Shown here one piece after another: positions 7,954 to 17,824 of a DNA stretch of 64,000 bases. The DNA is from Belliella buryatensis. Its GTDB lineage: Bacteria > Bacteroidota > Bacteroidia > Cytophagales > Cyclobacteriaceae. The stretch spans positions 186,001 through 250,000 of the forward strand of contig NZ_FZOK01000003.1 in the NCBI RefSeq assembly GCF_900188245.1. Reading direction: 5' to 3'. The notes below the pieces were generated by a model, which did not search any database, was not told the DNA's origin, and saw nothing but the letters and a program-made list of their open reading frames with translations. Both the position numbers and the translations under genes were made by a program. Positions within the stretch are counted from its first letter, which is position 1; each line of letters opens with the position of its first letter.

Positions 7954-10900
7954 ATTAAAAGCGGCCGCTTTATTATTGTTGACAGGGGTTCTAAGTATGA
8001 CCCTTTTTGCACAGCAATATCCAAGTATGCAGTATACTACTGCAGATGGACTACCCAATAATTCCATTCGAGCACTTTACAATGACTCTAGAGACTTACT
8101 TTGGATCGGTACCGAGAATGGCGTTGCAGTAAGAGAGAATGGGACTTTTAGAAACTTCACTACTGCAGATGGACTTGCTTTCAACAACTGCTGGGCTATT
8201 GCAGAAGATATTCTTGGCAATATCTGGCTCGGTAGCTATGGGGGAGGTTTGAGTTTCTTTGATGGAGTAAAGTTCACAGCCTTTGGAACTGCAGATGGCA
8301 CTTTTGATGGAAGAATCAGAACAATTTATTCATACAAAGATGATATATTCATTGGTACCGAAAATGGTGTAGCCATCATCAATATCAGTACTCTTGAAGT
8401 AACTGTCATTCCCGAGAGTATCTTTGATAACCAACAGAGTTATATTTCAGGTTTTTTTGAATATGAAGACAGGGTGTTTTTTACTACTTACGGGGTAGGC
8501 TTACATGAAATCATTTTTTCTGATAATCATGTTTCTGCAAAAAAAATCAGTGATCAAAAATTAATTTATTCTATTGGTCTTATCGATGATAAGCTATTTA
8601 CCAGCGACAAGGAATTGTTAAATAAATTTCCATTGGACAATTTCATTAAAGGTGAAGATCCTGAAAACTCGTATGGCTCAACCATTTTTTGGGATTTTCT
8701 CAAAATACCCTCTGGTGAAATTCTCGGTGCCGCATGGGGCATATACAGCAACAATGGAGGTGTATATCACTTGAAGTATGGCCAACTCAAATCAATGGAA
8801 GTACTCTATGACATTCCATCCAAGGAAATCCTTCAACTTGAATTCAGCCCAAAACGGAATAAACTTTTTGTAGGAACTAAGGATCAAGGATTATTTGTAA
8901 TTCGACTTGATGATGGACTGATTTACCACAAATCTGATCAATACAAAATCATCAATATTCAAGAATTAGGCTCCTCTCAGCTTCTTCTCCAAGAAAATGG
9001 GATGCAATTCACAAAAAAAGACCAGAATGGTGAGTTTTTAATTCCCAATCAAACTTTTAAAGAAATCCAAAGTAGTTACTATAGTTCAGGTAAAAAAATT
9101 CCAAAATTTGAAGACGATTTCTTTGAATTGAAAGCAGATACCAAAGCTTCAGCTATTGAATTCTACGGAATGCAAATCCATCAAAACCTCGCTTGGGTCA
9201 ATACCAATATTGGGATTTATGCCTTTGATGAAAGAGGTAAATGCCTCAAATACATACCTATTCACACATATCAGTTTTCATTTACCAAAGAAGGGAAACT
9301 TGTCGAGACAAACCCTTACGGTGGAGTCAGGATATATGAAGATTTGGATAAGCTGATCTACCAGTATTATTCAAAAGACCTCCCGACTACTCCTACTCAA
9401 GTCACAGGTATAGCAGCGAGTAATGGCAGTCTATTTTTCGCTTCTGTCTTCACTGGCTTATACGAATGGAATGGGAAAGAATTTATTTCCTATTTAGATA
9501 AAGGCATTTGGTCTGAACTCAAATTCAAACATATCAAAGCCTACAAAAAAGACCAATTGGTATTGGCTACAGAGTTCGGTTCCATTTTTATCGTAGAAAC
9601 AAACCCTGAATTTCGAATAGTCCAAGAAATTACAAGAGATGTGATTTCTGGCAAGAATATACTTTTTATAGAAAGCTATGAAGAACACCTTTTCATAGGT
9701 ACAGAAGCTGGGGTGAATATTTATCACGAGGGAAACGTACGGTTGATCAATAATGAAAATGGATTAAAATTGGCCAGTTTCAAACAACCAAGTTTGCTCG
9801 GAAGCTCACTTTATCTACCCGTTGGCTTGGGCTACTATCACCTTTCACTTGACAATATATTAACTCCTGAACCTAGGCAATTCGACTTGGGAATTGGTAA
9901 ATTAACCATCAATCATGACCCAGCCCCAGAGAGTGATTACTCCTGGTTCAAATACAAAAAGAAAAACATTACACTTTCTCATCGAAACAATACCATCTAT
10001 CTTGATTTAAAGCCTGAGGGAAGCATTTTTCCAGACCAACTTCAATACAGGTTTAGACTCAATAGCAATACTCCATGGAGTCCCTTTACTTTTGATAGAA
10101 GATTAGCTTTCCCATATCTTCCAAGTGGAAATTACACATTGGAAGTAGAAGTATTGGATACACATACGCGCTTATCAAGTAACTTCTATCTGCTCAATAT
10201 CCAAGTCAACCCTCCATTCTATCTGAATCCTTGGTTTATCAGTTTCATTTTGATTGGATTGATTTTGATTTTTGTCGGCATTTACCACAACAGAATCAGA
10301 AATTATAGACAAGAAGAACAGAAAAGAATCGCTATCCAAAATAGAATCAATGACCTCAAAATAGAAGCGCTAAGAAGTCAACTGAATCCTCATTTCATTT
10401 TCAATGCCATCAATTCCATCCAATACTACATCCTCAATAATCAGGAAGAAGATGCGGTAGAATTTTTAGGAAAATTCTCCAAACTGATGCGTCAAACTTT
10501 GGACATCAGTTCTAAGAAGCTAATTACCTTACTAGATGATATTAAGTTTATCCAGTCTTATATTGAAATTGAAAATGAAAGAATGGGAAATAGGCTTCAT
10601 TGGAATATTGATTTTATAGTAGATGACAAGGATTTGAGCGATTTGAAAAATTACCTTGTCCCTCCGATGTTGATACAGCCATTTGTTGAAAATGTCTTTG
10701 TCCATGCCTTCAGCCGACAGCATCCCAACCCTGAATTAACAATCTCTTACTACATCTATCAAGAAGGAATTCTCAAATGTGAAATCACTGACAATGGCAG
10801 GGGAATTCAAGCCAAAAATAAAGTTAGCCTACACGAATCTCGAGGGGTGTATTTGATTGAAGAAAGGATCAACCTAATACTTCAAAATCCTGATCTCAAA

Positions 10901-10981
10901 CCTGTTACTTTGACAAGTCAAGCAGATAAAGGAACCAAAGTGACTTTATTGATACCTTATGAAAAAGCCCCACCGAAATGA
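7943..10981 (+). CDS. Two-component sensor kinase with propeller sensor domain (LytS/YehU-type kinase)
   Basis: The 1012-residue protein starts with a signal sequence (residues 1-23). A periplasmic beta-propeller built of two-component-propeller repeats follows (for example NSIRALYNDSRDLLWIGTENG), then a Y_Y_Y-type domain (about 660-755), one transmembrane segment (about 762-782) and a cytoplasmic His_kinase domain. The phospho-acceptor is H817 in LNPHFIFN, and the ATPase part shows PPMLIQPFVENV and DNGRG. This resembles the sensor half of Bacteroidota hybrid systems, but the response regulator is a separate LytTR protein encoded just upstream. Many such propeller sensors detect carbohydrates or envelope signals; the ligand is not predictable here. 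Confidence 0.92.
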   Translation: MGFKLKAAALLLLTGVLSMTLFAQQYPSMQYTTADGLPNNSIRALYNDSRDLLWIGTENGVAVRENGTFRNFTTADGLAFNNCWAIAEDILGNIWLGSYGGGLSFFDGVKFTAFGTADGTFDGRIRTIYSYKDDIFIGTENGVAIINISTLEVTVIPESIFDNQQSYISGFFEYEDRVFFTTYGVGLHEIIFSDNHVSAKKISDQKLIYSIGLIDDKLFTSDKELLNKFPLDNFIKGEDPENSYGSTIFWDFLKIPSGEILGAAWGIYSNNGGVYHLKYGQLKSMEVLYDIPSKEILQLEFSPKRNKLFVGTKDQGLFVIRLDDGLIYHKSDQYKIINIQELGSSQLLLQENGMQFTKKDQNGEFLIPNQTFKEIQSSYYSSGKKIPKFEDDFFELKADTKASAIEFYGMQIHQNLAWVNTNIGIYAFDERGKCLKYIPIHTYQFSFTKEGKLVETNPYGGVRIYEDLDKLIYQYYSKDLPTTPTQVTGIAASNGSLFFASVFTGLYEWNGKEFISYLDKGIWSELKFKHIKAYKKDQLVLATEFGSIFIVETNPEFRIVQEITRDVISGKNILFIESYEEHLFIGTEAGVNIYHEGNVRLINNENGLKLASFKQPSLLGSSLYLPVGLGYYHLSLDNILTPEPRQFDLGIGKLTINHDPAPESDYSWFKYKKKNITLSHRNNTIYLDLKPEGSIFPDQLQYRFRLNSNTPWSPFTFDRRLAFPYLPSGNYTLEVEVLDTHTRLSSNFYLLNIQVNPPFYLNPWFISFILIGLILIFVGIYHNRIRNYRQEEQKRIAIQNRINDLKIEALRSQLNPHFIFNAINSIQYYILNNQEEDAVEFLGKFSKLMRQTLDISSKKLITLLDDIKFIQSYIEIENERMGNRLHWNIDFIVDDKDLSDLKNYLVPPMLIQPFVENVFVHAFSRQHPNPELTISYYIYQEGILKCEITDNGRGIQAKNKVSLHESRGVYLIEERINLILQNPDLKPVTLTSQADKGTKVTLLIPYEKAPPK

Positions 10982-10993
10982 TCCGATGGGGCT
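10966..10993 (-). terminator. Terminator for guaB overlapping the kinase stop codon
   Basis: AGCCCCA and TGGGGCT pair around the TGA stop of the plus-strand kinase gene. On the minus strand the stem is followed by TTTTTC, as expected for the end of guaB. Confidence 0.7.
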
Positions 10994-11013
10994 GAAATTT
11001 TCAAAGAAATACC

Positions 11014-12513
<1,500 letters not shown>

Positions 12514-12525
12514 CTATTTGCCCGT

Positions 12526-12553
12526 CAAAGATACAAACAATTCTGATTGCCAA
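12526..12553 (-). promoter_or_regulatory. guaB promoter (TTG-N17-TATCTTTG)
   Basis: On the minus strand TTG (12553-12551) is followed by exactly 17 bases and TATCTTTG (12533-12526), matching the Bacteroidota -33/-7 consensus. The predicted start is about 28 bases before the guaB ATG. Confidence 0.75.
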
Positions 12554-12870
12554 TCAACTCTGAGGTAAAATAAATTTCAATTTAAAGCGGACATACCCGA
12601 GAAAAGAGAAGAATCTTCGGATGGTATTAGGGTAACTGTTGAATAGTTGATTAAGTTATTGGGGATTAGTTGTAATAGCTATTGAGTAACTGATTAATCG
12701 AGTAATGGTTGAGAGTGTTCTAATCGATTACACGATTATACAATTCATCTGTTGATAACCTTCACAGATATTTTGCTATGGCATCTTGGTACATCGTACT
12801 TTATACTTGGTACTAGAAACGTTCAATTTATTCTAGCTTCATTTTTCACCACCATTCTCAAGAATTTCTT

Positions 12871-12878
12871 TAATTTTG
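12871..12878 (+). promoter_or_regulatory. -7 box (TAATTTTG) abutting glyS
   Basis: Exact TAnnTTTG match ending five bases before the chosen glyS ATG. It supports the start at 12884 rather than 12752 and suggests a leaderless message. No good -33 element is visible. Confidence 0.5.
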
Positions 12879-12883
12879 CAGCT

Positions 12884-14350
12884 ATGGCAAAAAATGAACA
12901 AACTGCGGAAAACGCGCAACTGAAAGATATAATTTCCCATGCCAAAGAGTATGGTTTTGTTTACCCTTCTTCTGAAATCTATGATGGCTTACAGGCCGTC
13001 TATGATTATGGAGCCTATGGAGTAGAGTTAAAAAACAACCTGAAGAGACTTTGGTGGGAAACCATGACTCGTCTCAATGACAATATTGTAGGGATCGATG
13101 CAGCGATTTTTATGCACCCGACTACATGGAAGGCTTCAGGTCACGTGGATAGCTTTAACGATCCCATGATTGACAACAAGGACTCTAAGAAAAGATACCG
13201 TGCAGATGTCTTGATCGAAGAAAAAGCTGCTGCTTACGAAAATGCTGGTGATAAAGACAGAGCTCAACAACTGCTCAATGCCATGGGACGCTTGCTGGAA
13301 GCAGAAGACCTTGCTGGTGTGAGGGATCTGATCATCAATGAGGACATCAAATGCCCAATTTCTGGAACAACAAACTGGACAGATGTGCGTCAGTTTAATC
13401 TGATGTTTTCCACCCAGGTAGGTTCTGTTGCAGAAGACTCCTCCACAATTTATTTGAGACCAGAGACAGCACAAGGGATTTTTGTGAACTTCCTCAATGT
13501 GCAGAAAACAGCCAGAATGAAGGTTCCTTTTGGCATTGCGCAGATTGGAAAGGCTTTCAGAAATGAAATCGTCGCGCGTCAATTTATCTTCAGAATGCGT
13601 GAATTTGAACAAATGGAAATGCAATTCTTCGTAAGACCTGGTTCTGAACTTGACTGGTACAAAGAATGGGCAGCGACACGTATGAAATGGCACAAAGCTT
13701 TGGGTATTCCTGAGGAAAAACTCAGAAGACATGACCATGAAAAATTGGCCCACTATGCCAATGCAGCCATGGATATTGAATATCAATTCCCATTTGGTTT
13801 CAAAGAAGTAGAGGGGATTCACTCTAGAACAGACTTTGACTTGAAGAGCCACCAAGAGTTTTCCAAGAAAAAGCAACAATACTTCGATCCTGAAATCAAC
13901 CAAAATTACATTCCTTATGTGATCGAGACTTCAATCGGAGCAGATCGTCTATTCTTGATGACCCTCTGCAATGCATATGTGGATGAAGAAGTAGATGGAA
14001 AGCAGAGAACTTATTTGAAGTTCCACCCAGCGATTGCCCCTGTCAAAGCTGCCATCCTACCACTCACGAAAAAAGATGGCTTGCCTGAAAAAGGAAAAGA
14101 AATCTTCGATGCCCTGAAGTATGATTTCAATATTATTTATGAAGATGCTGCATCGATAGGTAAGCGTTACGCTCGTCAGGATTTGATCGGTACGCCATAT
14201 TGCATCGCTGTTGATCATCAAACGCTCGAAGACAACACCGTCACCATCCGTCACAGAGATACCACAGAGCAAGAAAGAGTTGCTATCTCTGAACTTCATG
14301 GTAGATTGGCGGAGGCTTGTAGCTTTAGGAGGATTTTCGAGAAGATCTAA
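12884..14350 (+). CDS. glyS: Glycine--tRNA ligase (dimeric type)
   Basis: GlyRS charges tRNA-Gly with glycine. This 488-residue form belongs to the single-chain, class II homodimeric type. Visible motifs include the N-terminal GFVYPSSEIYDGLQAVYDYG, RPETAQGIFVNF, AQIGKAFRNE (motif 2) and the C-terminal anticodon-binding domain from about residue 385 (HPAIAPVKAAILPLTKKD). The start at ATG 12884 (MAKNEQTAENAQ) is chosen because the 44 extra codons upstream look non-coding and contain the -7 box. It is named glyS here by Bacteroidota usage; glyQS is another label for this form. Confidence 0.95.
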   Translation: MAKNEQTAENAQLKDIISHAKEYGFVYPSSEIYDGLQAVYDYGAYGVELKNNLKRLWWETMTRLNDNIVGIDAAIFMHPTTWKASGHVDSFNDPMIDNKDSKKRYRADVLIEEKAAAYENAGDKDRAQQLLNAMGRLLEAEDLAGVRDLIINEDIKCPISGTTNWTDVRQFNLMFSTQVGSVAEDSSTIYLRPETAQGIFVNFLNVQKTARMKVPFGIAQIGKAFRNEIVARQFIFRMREFEQMEMQFFVRPGSELDWYKEWAATRMKWHKALGIPEEKLRRHDHEKLAHYANAAMDIEYQFPFGFKEVEGIHSRTDFDLKSHQEFSKKKQQYFDPEINQNYIPYVIETSIGADRLFLMTLCNAYVDEEVDGKQRTYLKFHPAIAPVKAAILPLTKKDGLPEKGKEIFDALKYDFNIIYEDAASIGKRYARQDLIGTPYCIAVDHQTLEDNTVTIRHRDTTEQERVAISELHGRLAEACSFRRIFEKI

Positions 14351-14380
14351 GGGTTGAAAGATTAGTAAAGTTGAAAAGTT

Positions 14381-14417
14381 AAAAAAAGAGCAAGTCAGGT
14401 CGACTTGCTCTTTTTTA
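14381..14417. terminator. Bidirectional terminator after glyS
   Basis: AAAAAAGAGCAAGTC pairs with GACTTGCTCTTTTTT around a five-base loop, giving T-tracts on both strands for the converging glyS and lipoprotein genes. Confidence 0.85.
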
Positions 14418-14477
14418 TTCTATCCTTTTAAAATAGTATTGGATTTTAGATTTCACAATTATTACACTTGAAAAACC

Positions 14478-15005
14478 TTATTTACATTTTTCAAATAAAT
14501 GATATGATGCATTGATTACAAGAGGATTTCCTGCACCTCTAGTCACGGTAAATTGATTCTCAATCAACTCACATGTACTCCAATCAGTTTCTTTGGGGAT
14601 CTTCAATTCATAGGTTGGAGCATTCACAGCTTGGCCATTGATAGTCCCGATGACAGGCCTGCTATTATTTCCTGCCTTGATATGAAAGGCATAGATAATG
14701 TCGGTTGGTGTATTATAAATTTTCAAGTCTATCGAAAACTGTGCATTAAACCTGTGATTGCTTTCTTTCATAACCCAAGATTCAGGTGAATCAATAATGC
14801 AATAGGCTTCACAATCCACGTCTTCGAAAGATTTCATTTGGCTAAAAAACTCTCCATGAGTGAAGGATTCCAAAATAATCCGGTCATTTTCACTTTGATT
14901 GTCTGTTTCCAAATCAGGATCTAGATCTTCTTTTTTACTACAAGAAAGCAAAAGTATAAATACTGCGAAAAAAACAGAAAAAGAACGAAGAGCTGCAAAG
15001 GTCAT
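14478..15005 (-). CDS. Putative lipoprotein, unknown function
   Basis: From ATG 15005 the product is 175 residues: MTFAALRSFSVFFAVFILLLSC is a lipoprotein signal with lipobox LLSC, followed by an acidic spacer. An earlier in-frame ATG at 15029 would add eight residues. The mature part is about 150 residues with several cysteines (ENVDCEAYCI-like region, STCELIE and the final EKCK) and predicted beta strands. I do not recognise a family. Export to the periplasm or outer membrane is likely. No linked genes suggest a role. Confidence 0.65.
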   Translation of the reverse strand: MTFAALRSFSVFFAVFILLLSCSKKEDLDPDLETDNQSENDRIILESFTHGEFFSQMKSFEDVDCEAYCIIDSPESWVMKESNHRFNAQFSIDLKIYNTPTDIIYAFHIKAGNNSRPVIGTINGQAVNAPTYELKIPKETDWSTCELIENQFTVTRGAGNPLVINASYHLFEKCK

Positions 15006-15205
15006 AAATATACCAAGTTTAAAGACCATCGAATTAATTCAATATTTTTAAAAAAGTCAAGTTTTTATTAATAAAAAGCAATTTACACCTGAAATTCTTG
15101 GATTAATAAATTCATATTGAATACCCCACTCAAAGCTTGTTTATGAAGCCTAATATTAATACGTCATTTCTTGCAATTCAAAGTGAAGAATATACTGAAA
15201 ATAGA

Positions 15206-15244
15206 AAATCCCTAGAAGACCTCAAAAAGGTCAACTAGGGATTT
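15206..15244. other. Isolated nested hairpin, possible small-RNA or terminator element
   Basis: An outer stem AAATCCCTAG/CTAGGGATTT (10 perfect pairs), a symmetrical AA/AA internal loop and an inner stem GACCT/AGGTC with a CAAAA loop. It lies 300 bases from any gene end. Confidence 0.55.
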
Positions 15245-15499
15245 GATTGATTAGAGTTTGTGAGGTTTCTCTACTATTCTTCAAATAGTTCCTAAGATAA
15301 TTAAAATCAGCTTTGATCTAATTTTAATTCATGCGATTAACACTGGTGTTTTCGAGATGGTTGTAAAAACATTCACGACAGTTATAATTTTATTGTCCTA
15401 TATGTATTTGAATCGGTAGTTCTCTGTATTTGGATAAAGTAGAGAGTTAGAATTTTGAAAGTATTTATATAAAACTTCTTAAGCTTGTATGGATATAAA

Positions 15500-15526
15500 A
15501 AAAGCTACCCGAGGTGGGTAGCTTTT
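15500..15526 (-). terminator. Terminator of the 377-residue lipoprotein gene
   Basis: AAAAGCTACCC pairs with GGGTAGCTTTT around a five-base loop. On the minus strand it is followed by TTTTTTATATCC. Confidence 0.8.
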
Positions 15527-15549
15527 GAAAATTATGATTTATAATTTAA

Positions 15550-16683
15550 TTATTCACATGCGTTTGAAACGGCACTTAAGTTAACTTTACTTCCTGAAGT
15601 TAATACTCTGATATTACCGTTAGGGTTTGTTTCAAAGGTAAGTTTTGTAAATGGAGCATTATCAAGTTCTAAAGTATAGACTCCATCTACTTTTGTAAAG
15701 TCAGTAACACATTTTTCACCATCGCCAGCTAAGTCTGTGACACATAAAGAAAGATCCGTAAACTCAAAGTCTTCATCTGCAGTGAATACAGCTATAAACT
15801 TAGGATCACTAGCATTCCCAGTTCTTCTCAAAGTAACTTCTCCAACTCTACCTCCATTATCACCGTTAACCGTGTATGTCACTTCCAATTCATCTTCTGG
15901 ATCGGCTATATAATTAATATTCCCATTAGCACCAGAAATCTCAACCAGTCTACTCCAATTTGGATTACAGTCCCCCTCTTCACATTCAGTGACGCTGTAA
16001 GAGAAGAACATAGACCAATTACCCAAACCTTCTGGATTAAATCTTTCTCCTTCAGCCCAAGCTCCTTCAAATTGAACAGGCGTACCATAAGCAACTCCAT
16101 CTTCAAAAGTAATACCTGTCGCCCTTACAACATCAGCATGCACTGCAATATCAAACTCACCAAATTCTTGCATTCCTTCTCCGATTGGAAGAGTAAATAA
16201 ATACTCCTGAACACCTAAACTCAGGTCTGTTTCAATATTAGAAGAGTAAGGAAACTTACCCGGTGCTGGATTGATGATTCCTTTTTTATTGGCTTTAGAC
16301 TTTCCATTGCCAACTGGCTGGAATTCTAATTCAACTTGACCGATGAACATGTTTACCTTCTGGATAAACCAATCTTGTGTATAATCTCCTTCAATACTTA
16401 CATGTACATAAAGATTATCGTTGTCATTATAAGAATGAACTTCACCTACAGGAATGTTTTGCCCTGCCATCAAAGGAGTCATCACATCGTTACATGTAAA
16501 CATGTTTGTGTGCATTCTTGCATTTGCATCAGTTGATTTGAATGCAAATGGCATCCTCTCTTGAGCCACGCTCAAGTCCTGGGTATCAAATGTTTCGATT
16601 TGGCTACATGAAAAAAGCAGCCCAGCGCTCAACAAAACAGCCATGCCGTTTCGGAACATACTAAATAAATTGGTCTTCATCAT
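15550..16683 (-). CDS. Putative secreted lipoprotein, unknown function
   Basis: The 377-residue product starts MMKTNLFSMFRNGMAVLLSA and has a lipobox LLFSC near residues 23-27. The mature protein is acidic and rich in beta strands. It contains a segment of the type found in adhesins or cell-surface domains (DDNLYVHVSIEGDYTQDWFIQKVNMFIG) and paired cysteines near the middle and C-terminus. It resembles the many lineage-specific surface lipoproteins of Bacteroidota; no family is recognised. It appears monocistronic with its own terminator. Either of the two adjacent ATGs (16683 or 16680) could be used. Confidence 0.8.
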   Translation of the reverse strand: MMKTNLFSMFRNGMAVLLSAGLLFSCSQIETFDTQDLSVAQERMPFAFKSTDANARMHTNMFTCNDVMTPLMAGQNIPVGEVHSYNDNDNLYVHVSIEGDYTQDWFIQKVNMFIGQVELEFQPVGNGKSKANKKGIINPAPGKFPYSSNIETDLSLGVQEYLFTLPIGEGMQEFGEFDIAVHADVVRATGITFEDGVAYGTPVQFEGAWAEGERFNPEGLGNWSMFFSYSVTECEEGDCNPNWSRLVEISGANGNINYIADPEDELEVTYTVNGDNGGRVGEVTLRRTGNASDPKFIAVFTADEDFEFTDLSLCVTDLAGDGEKCVTDFTKVDGVYTLELDNAPFTKLTFETNPNGNIRVLTSGSKVNLSAVSNACE

Positions 16684-17149
16684 TAAAATTAGTTTTGGTT
16701 ATAATTTGAGTAGAAAAGTAAATAAAAAGATTCTAAAAGCAAATTTTTGTATATGAATAGCATTTTTATTGTTTTGAAATTTGACAAGCTTTTATAAGCT
16801 TAAAAAATCATTGCTTTTTGCTTCTCAAAACTAAATTCAAAAAAATTGACTTTTTGGTAGATTAAATAGCCTATTAGTTGGTATAAATTATTTTTATGTG
16901 AATTCTAAAATTTACACGAGTGGTAAGGGTTGGAAGATGGAATTTTGAAAAAATTGATTCGTTCAAGGATAGTATTTTTCGATATTAATGGATTTAAGCT
17001 ATTGAGATATTTATTGATTCCAAGTACGTAATTGTGCTATTAGCAGATGCTCGTAAAAATATGGGTTGATTCAGACCAATATCCATTAATATCTGGATTA
17101 GAAGCATTTAAATTGCCTAAAAGAAAAAGCTCCTATTAAGGTTCTGAAA
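16684..17149. other. Gene-free AT-rich spacer with one dispersed repeat copy
   Basis: The 466-base spacer lies upstream of the lipoprotein gene and downstream of the exonuclease gene. It is strongly AT-rich and carries the AGACCAATATC repeat at 17073-17096. No ORF or RNA gene was found. Confidence 0.55.
17073..17096 (+). repeat. Dispersed AGACCAATATC-type intergenic repeat, copy b
   Basis: It begins AGACCAATATCCAT and ends TAATATCTGG. These two halves are exactly the outer parts of copy c (32646-32686, minus strand), which has 17 additional bases between them. Confidence 0.55.
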
Positions 17150-17824
17150 TCAAACTAGTGCTCCATAAGTCCTGATCCCCTTCTGCTCAGCCAATTTCAG
17201 CAGCTTCATCAGCAACTGTGCAGTGAGGAAGGCGTCACCAGCAGCAGTATGCCTATCATCCAAAGCAATTCCATAGCGCTCACAGAGTGCATCAAGTGCA
17301 AATTCCCCCCGCTTACCCATCCTTGGGTCATAATGTGGCCCCTTTTCCAATCGCATCGCCAAGGCTTGGGTATCAATGACGGGATTCAATAAGCTACGTA
17401 AGCCATATTGCTTCAGTAGCTTCTCCAACATCCCTAAGTCAAAACCGATATGGTGACCCACGATGATATCATTGCTCACATATTTTAAAAAATCTTCAGC
17501 AAAATCTCTCAAAGGTGAAATCTCTATAGGATAAAGGATCTCATGCACCTTGAGAGCGTCCGCTTTCTGAATGGGTGTATTGAGATAGACCTCCTTGCTT
17601 TGGTTGAGTTGCAGGCGATAACCTTTCACTTTGACCGCACCGAAGGAGACGATATAATCCTTCTTCACATCCAATCCCGTCGTCTCTGTATCCAAAACAG
17701 TAAAACTCAATTGCGAAATAGGTCGCTGATCTGGAATATTTTTAGCGAATAATGCTTCGTATGCTTTCACAAAAGCAGTTTTTGCTATCTTTTTTCGAAA
17801 TAAAAAATCTAACCAACCCATCAT
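17150..17824 (-). CDS. DnaQ-like 3'-5' exonuclease of the DEDDh type
   Basis: The 224-residue protein has an N-terminal basic helix region and an exonuclease domain. Exo I is VLDTETTGLD (D45, E47), exo II lies in VGHHIGFDLGMLEKLL, and exo III is HTAAGDAFLTAQLL with the histidine of the DEDDh class. It resembles the polymerase III epsilon/PolC-type exonuclease that often accompanies DUF294 proteins and DUF4212-linked symporters. Its start overlaps the stop of the upstream cNMP/CBS gene (shared ATGA), so the two are translationally coupled. Its link to acetate uptake is conserved context in proteobacteria but unexplained biochemically. Confidence 0.88.
   Translation of the reverse strand: MMGWLDFLFRKKIAKTAFVKAYEALFAKNIPDQRPISQLSFTVLDTETTGLDVKKDYIVSFGAVKVKGYRLQLNQSKEVYLNTPIQKADALKVHEILYPIEISPLRDFAEDFLKYVSNDIIVGHHIGFDLGMLEKLLKQYGLRSLLNPVIDTQALAMRLEKGPHYDPRMGKRGEFALDALCERYGIALDDRHTAAGDAFLTAQLLMKLLKLAEQKGIRTYGALV

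Larger units (their letters stand above)
15006..15549. other. Gene-free spacer between two lipoprotein genes
   Basis: About 540 AT-rich bases upstream of the 14478-15005 gene. It holds an isolated nested hairpin (15206-15244) and the terminator of the next minus-strand gene (15500-15526). No credible ORF or tRNA was found. The size leaves room for a small RNA. Confidence 0.5.

Noticed and set aside
12752-12883. N-terminal extension of glyS to the upstream start at 12752
   Set aside because: The 44 extra codons are not conserved-looking, include a -7 box, and the family start is MAKNEQTAENAQ at 12884.
13136-13903. 255-codon minus-strand ORF inside glyS
   Set aside because: It is the antisense of a highly conserved GlyRS reading frame, and its cysteine/phenylalanine-rich sequence is typical of shadow frames.
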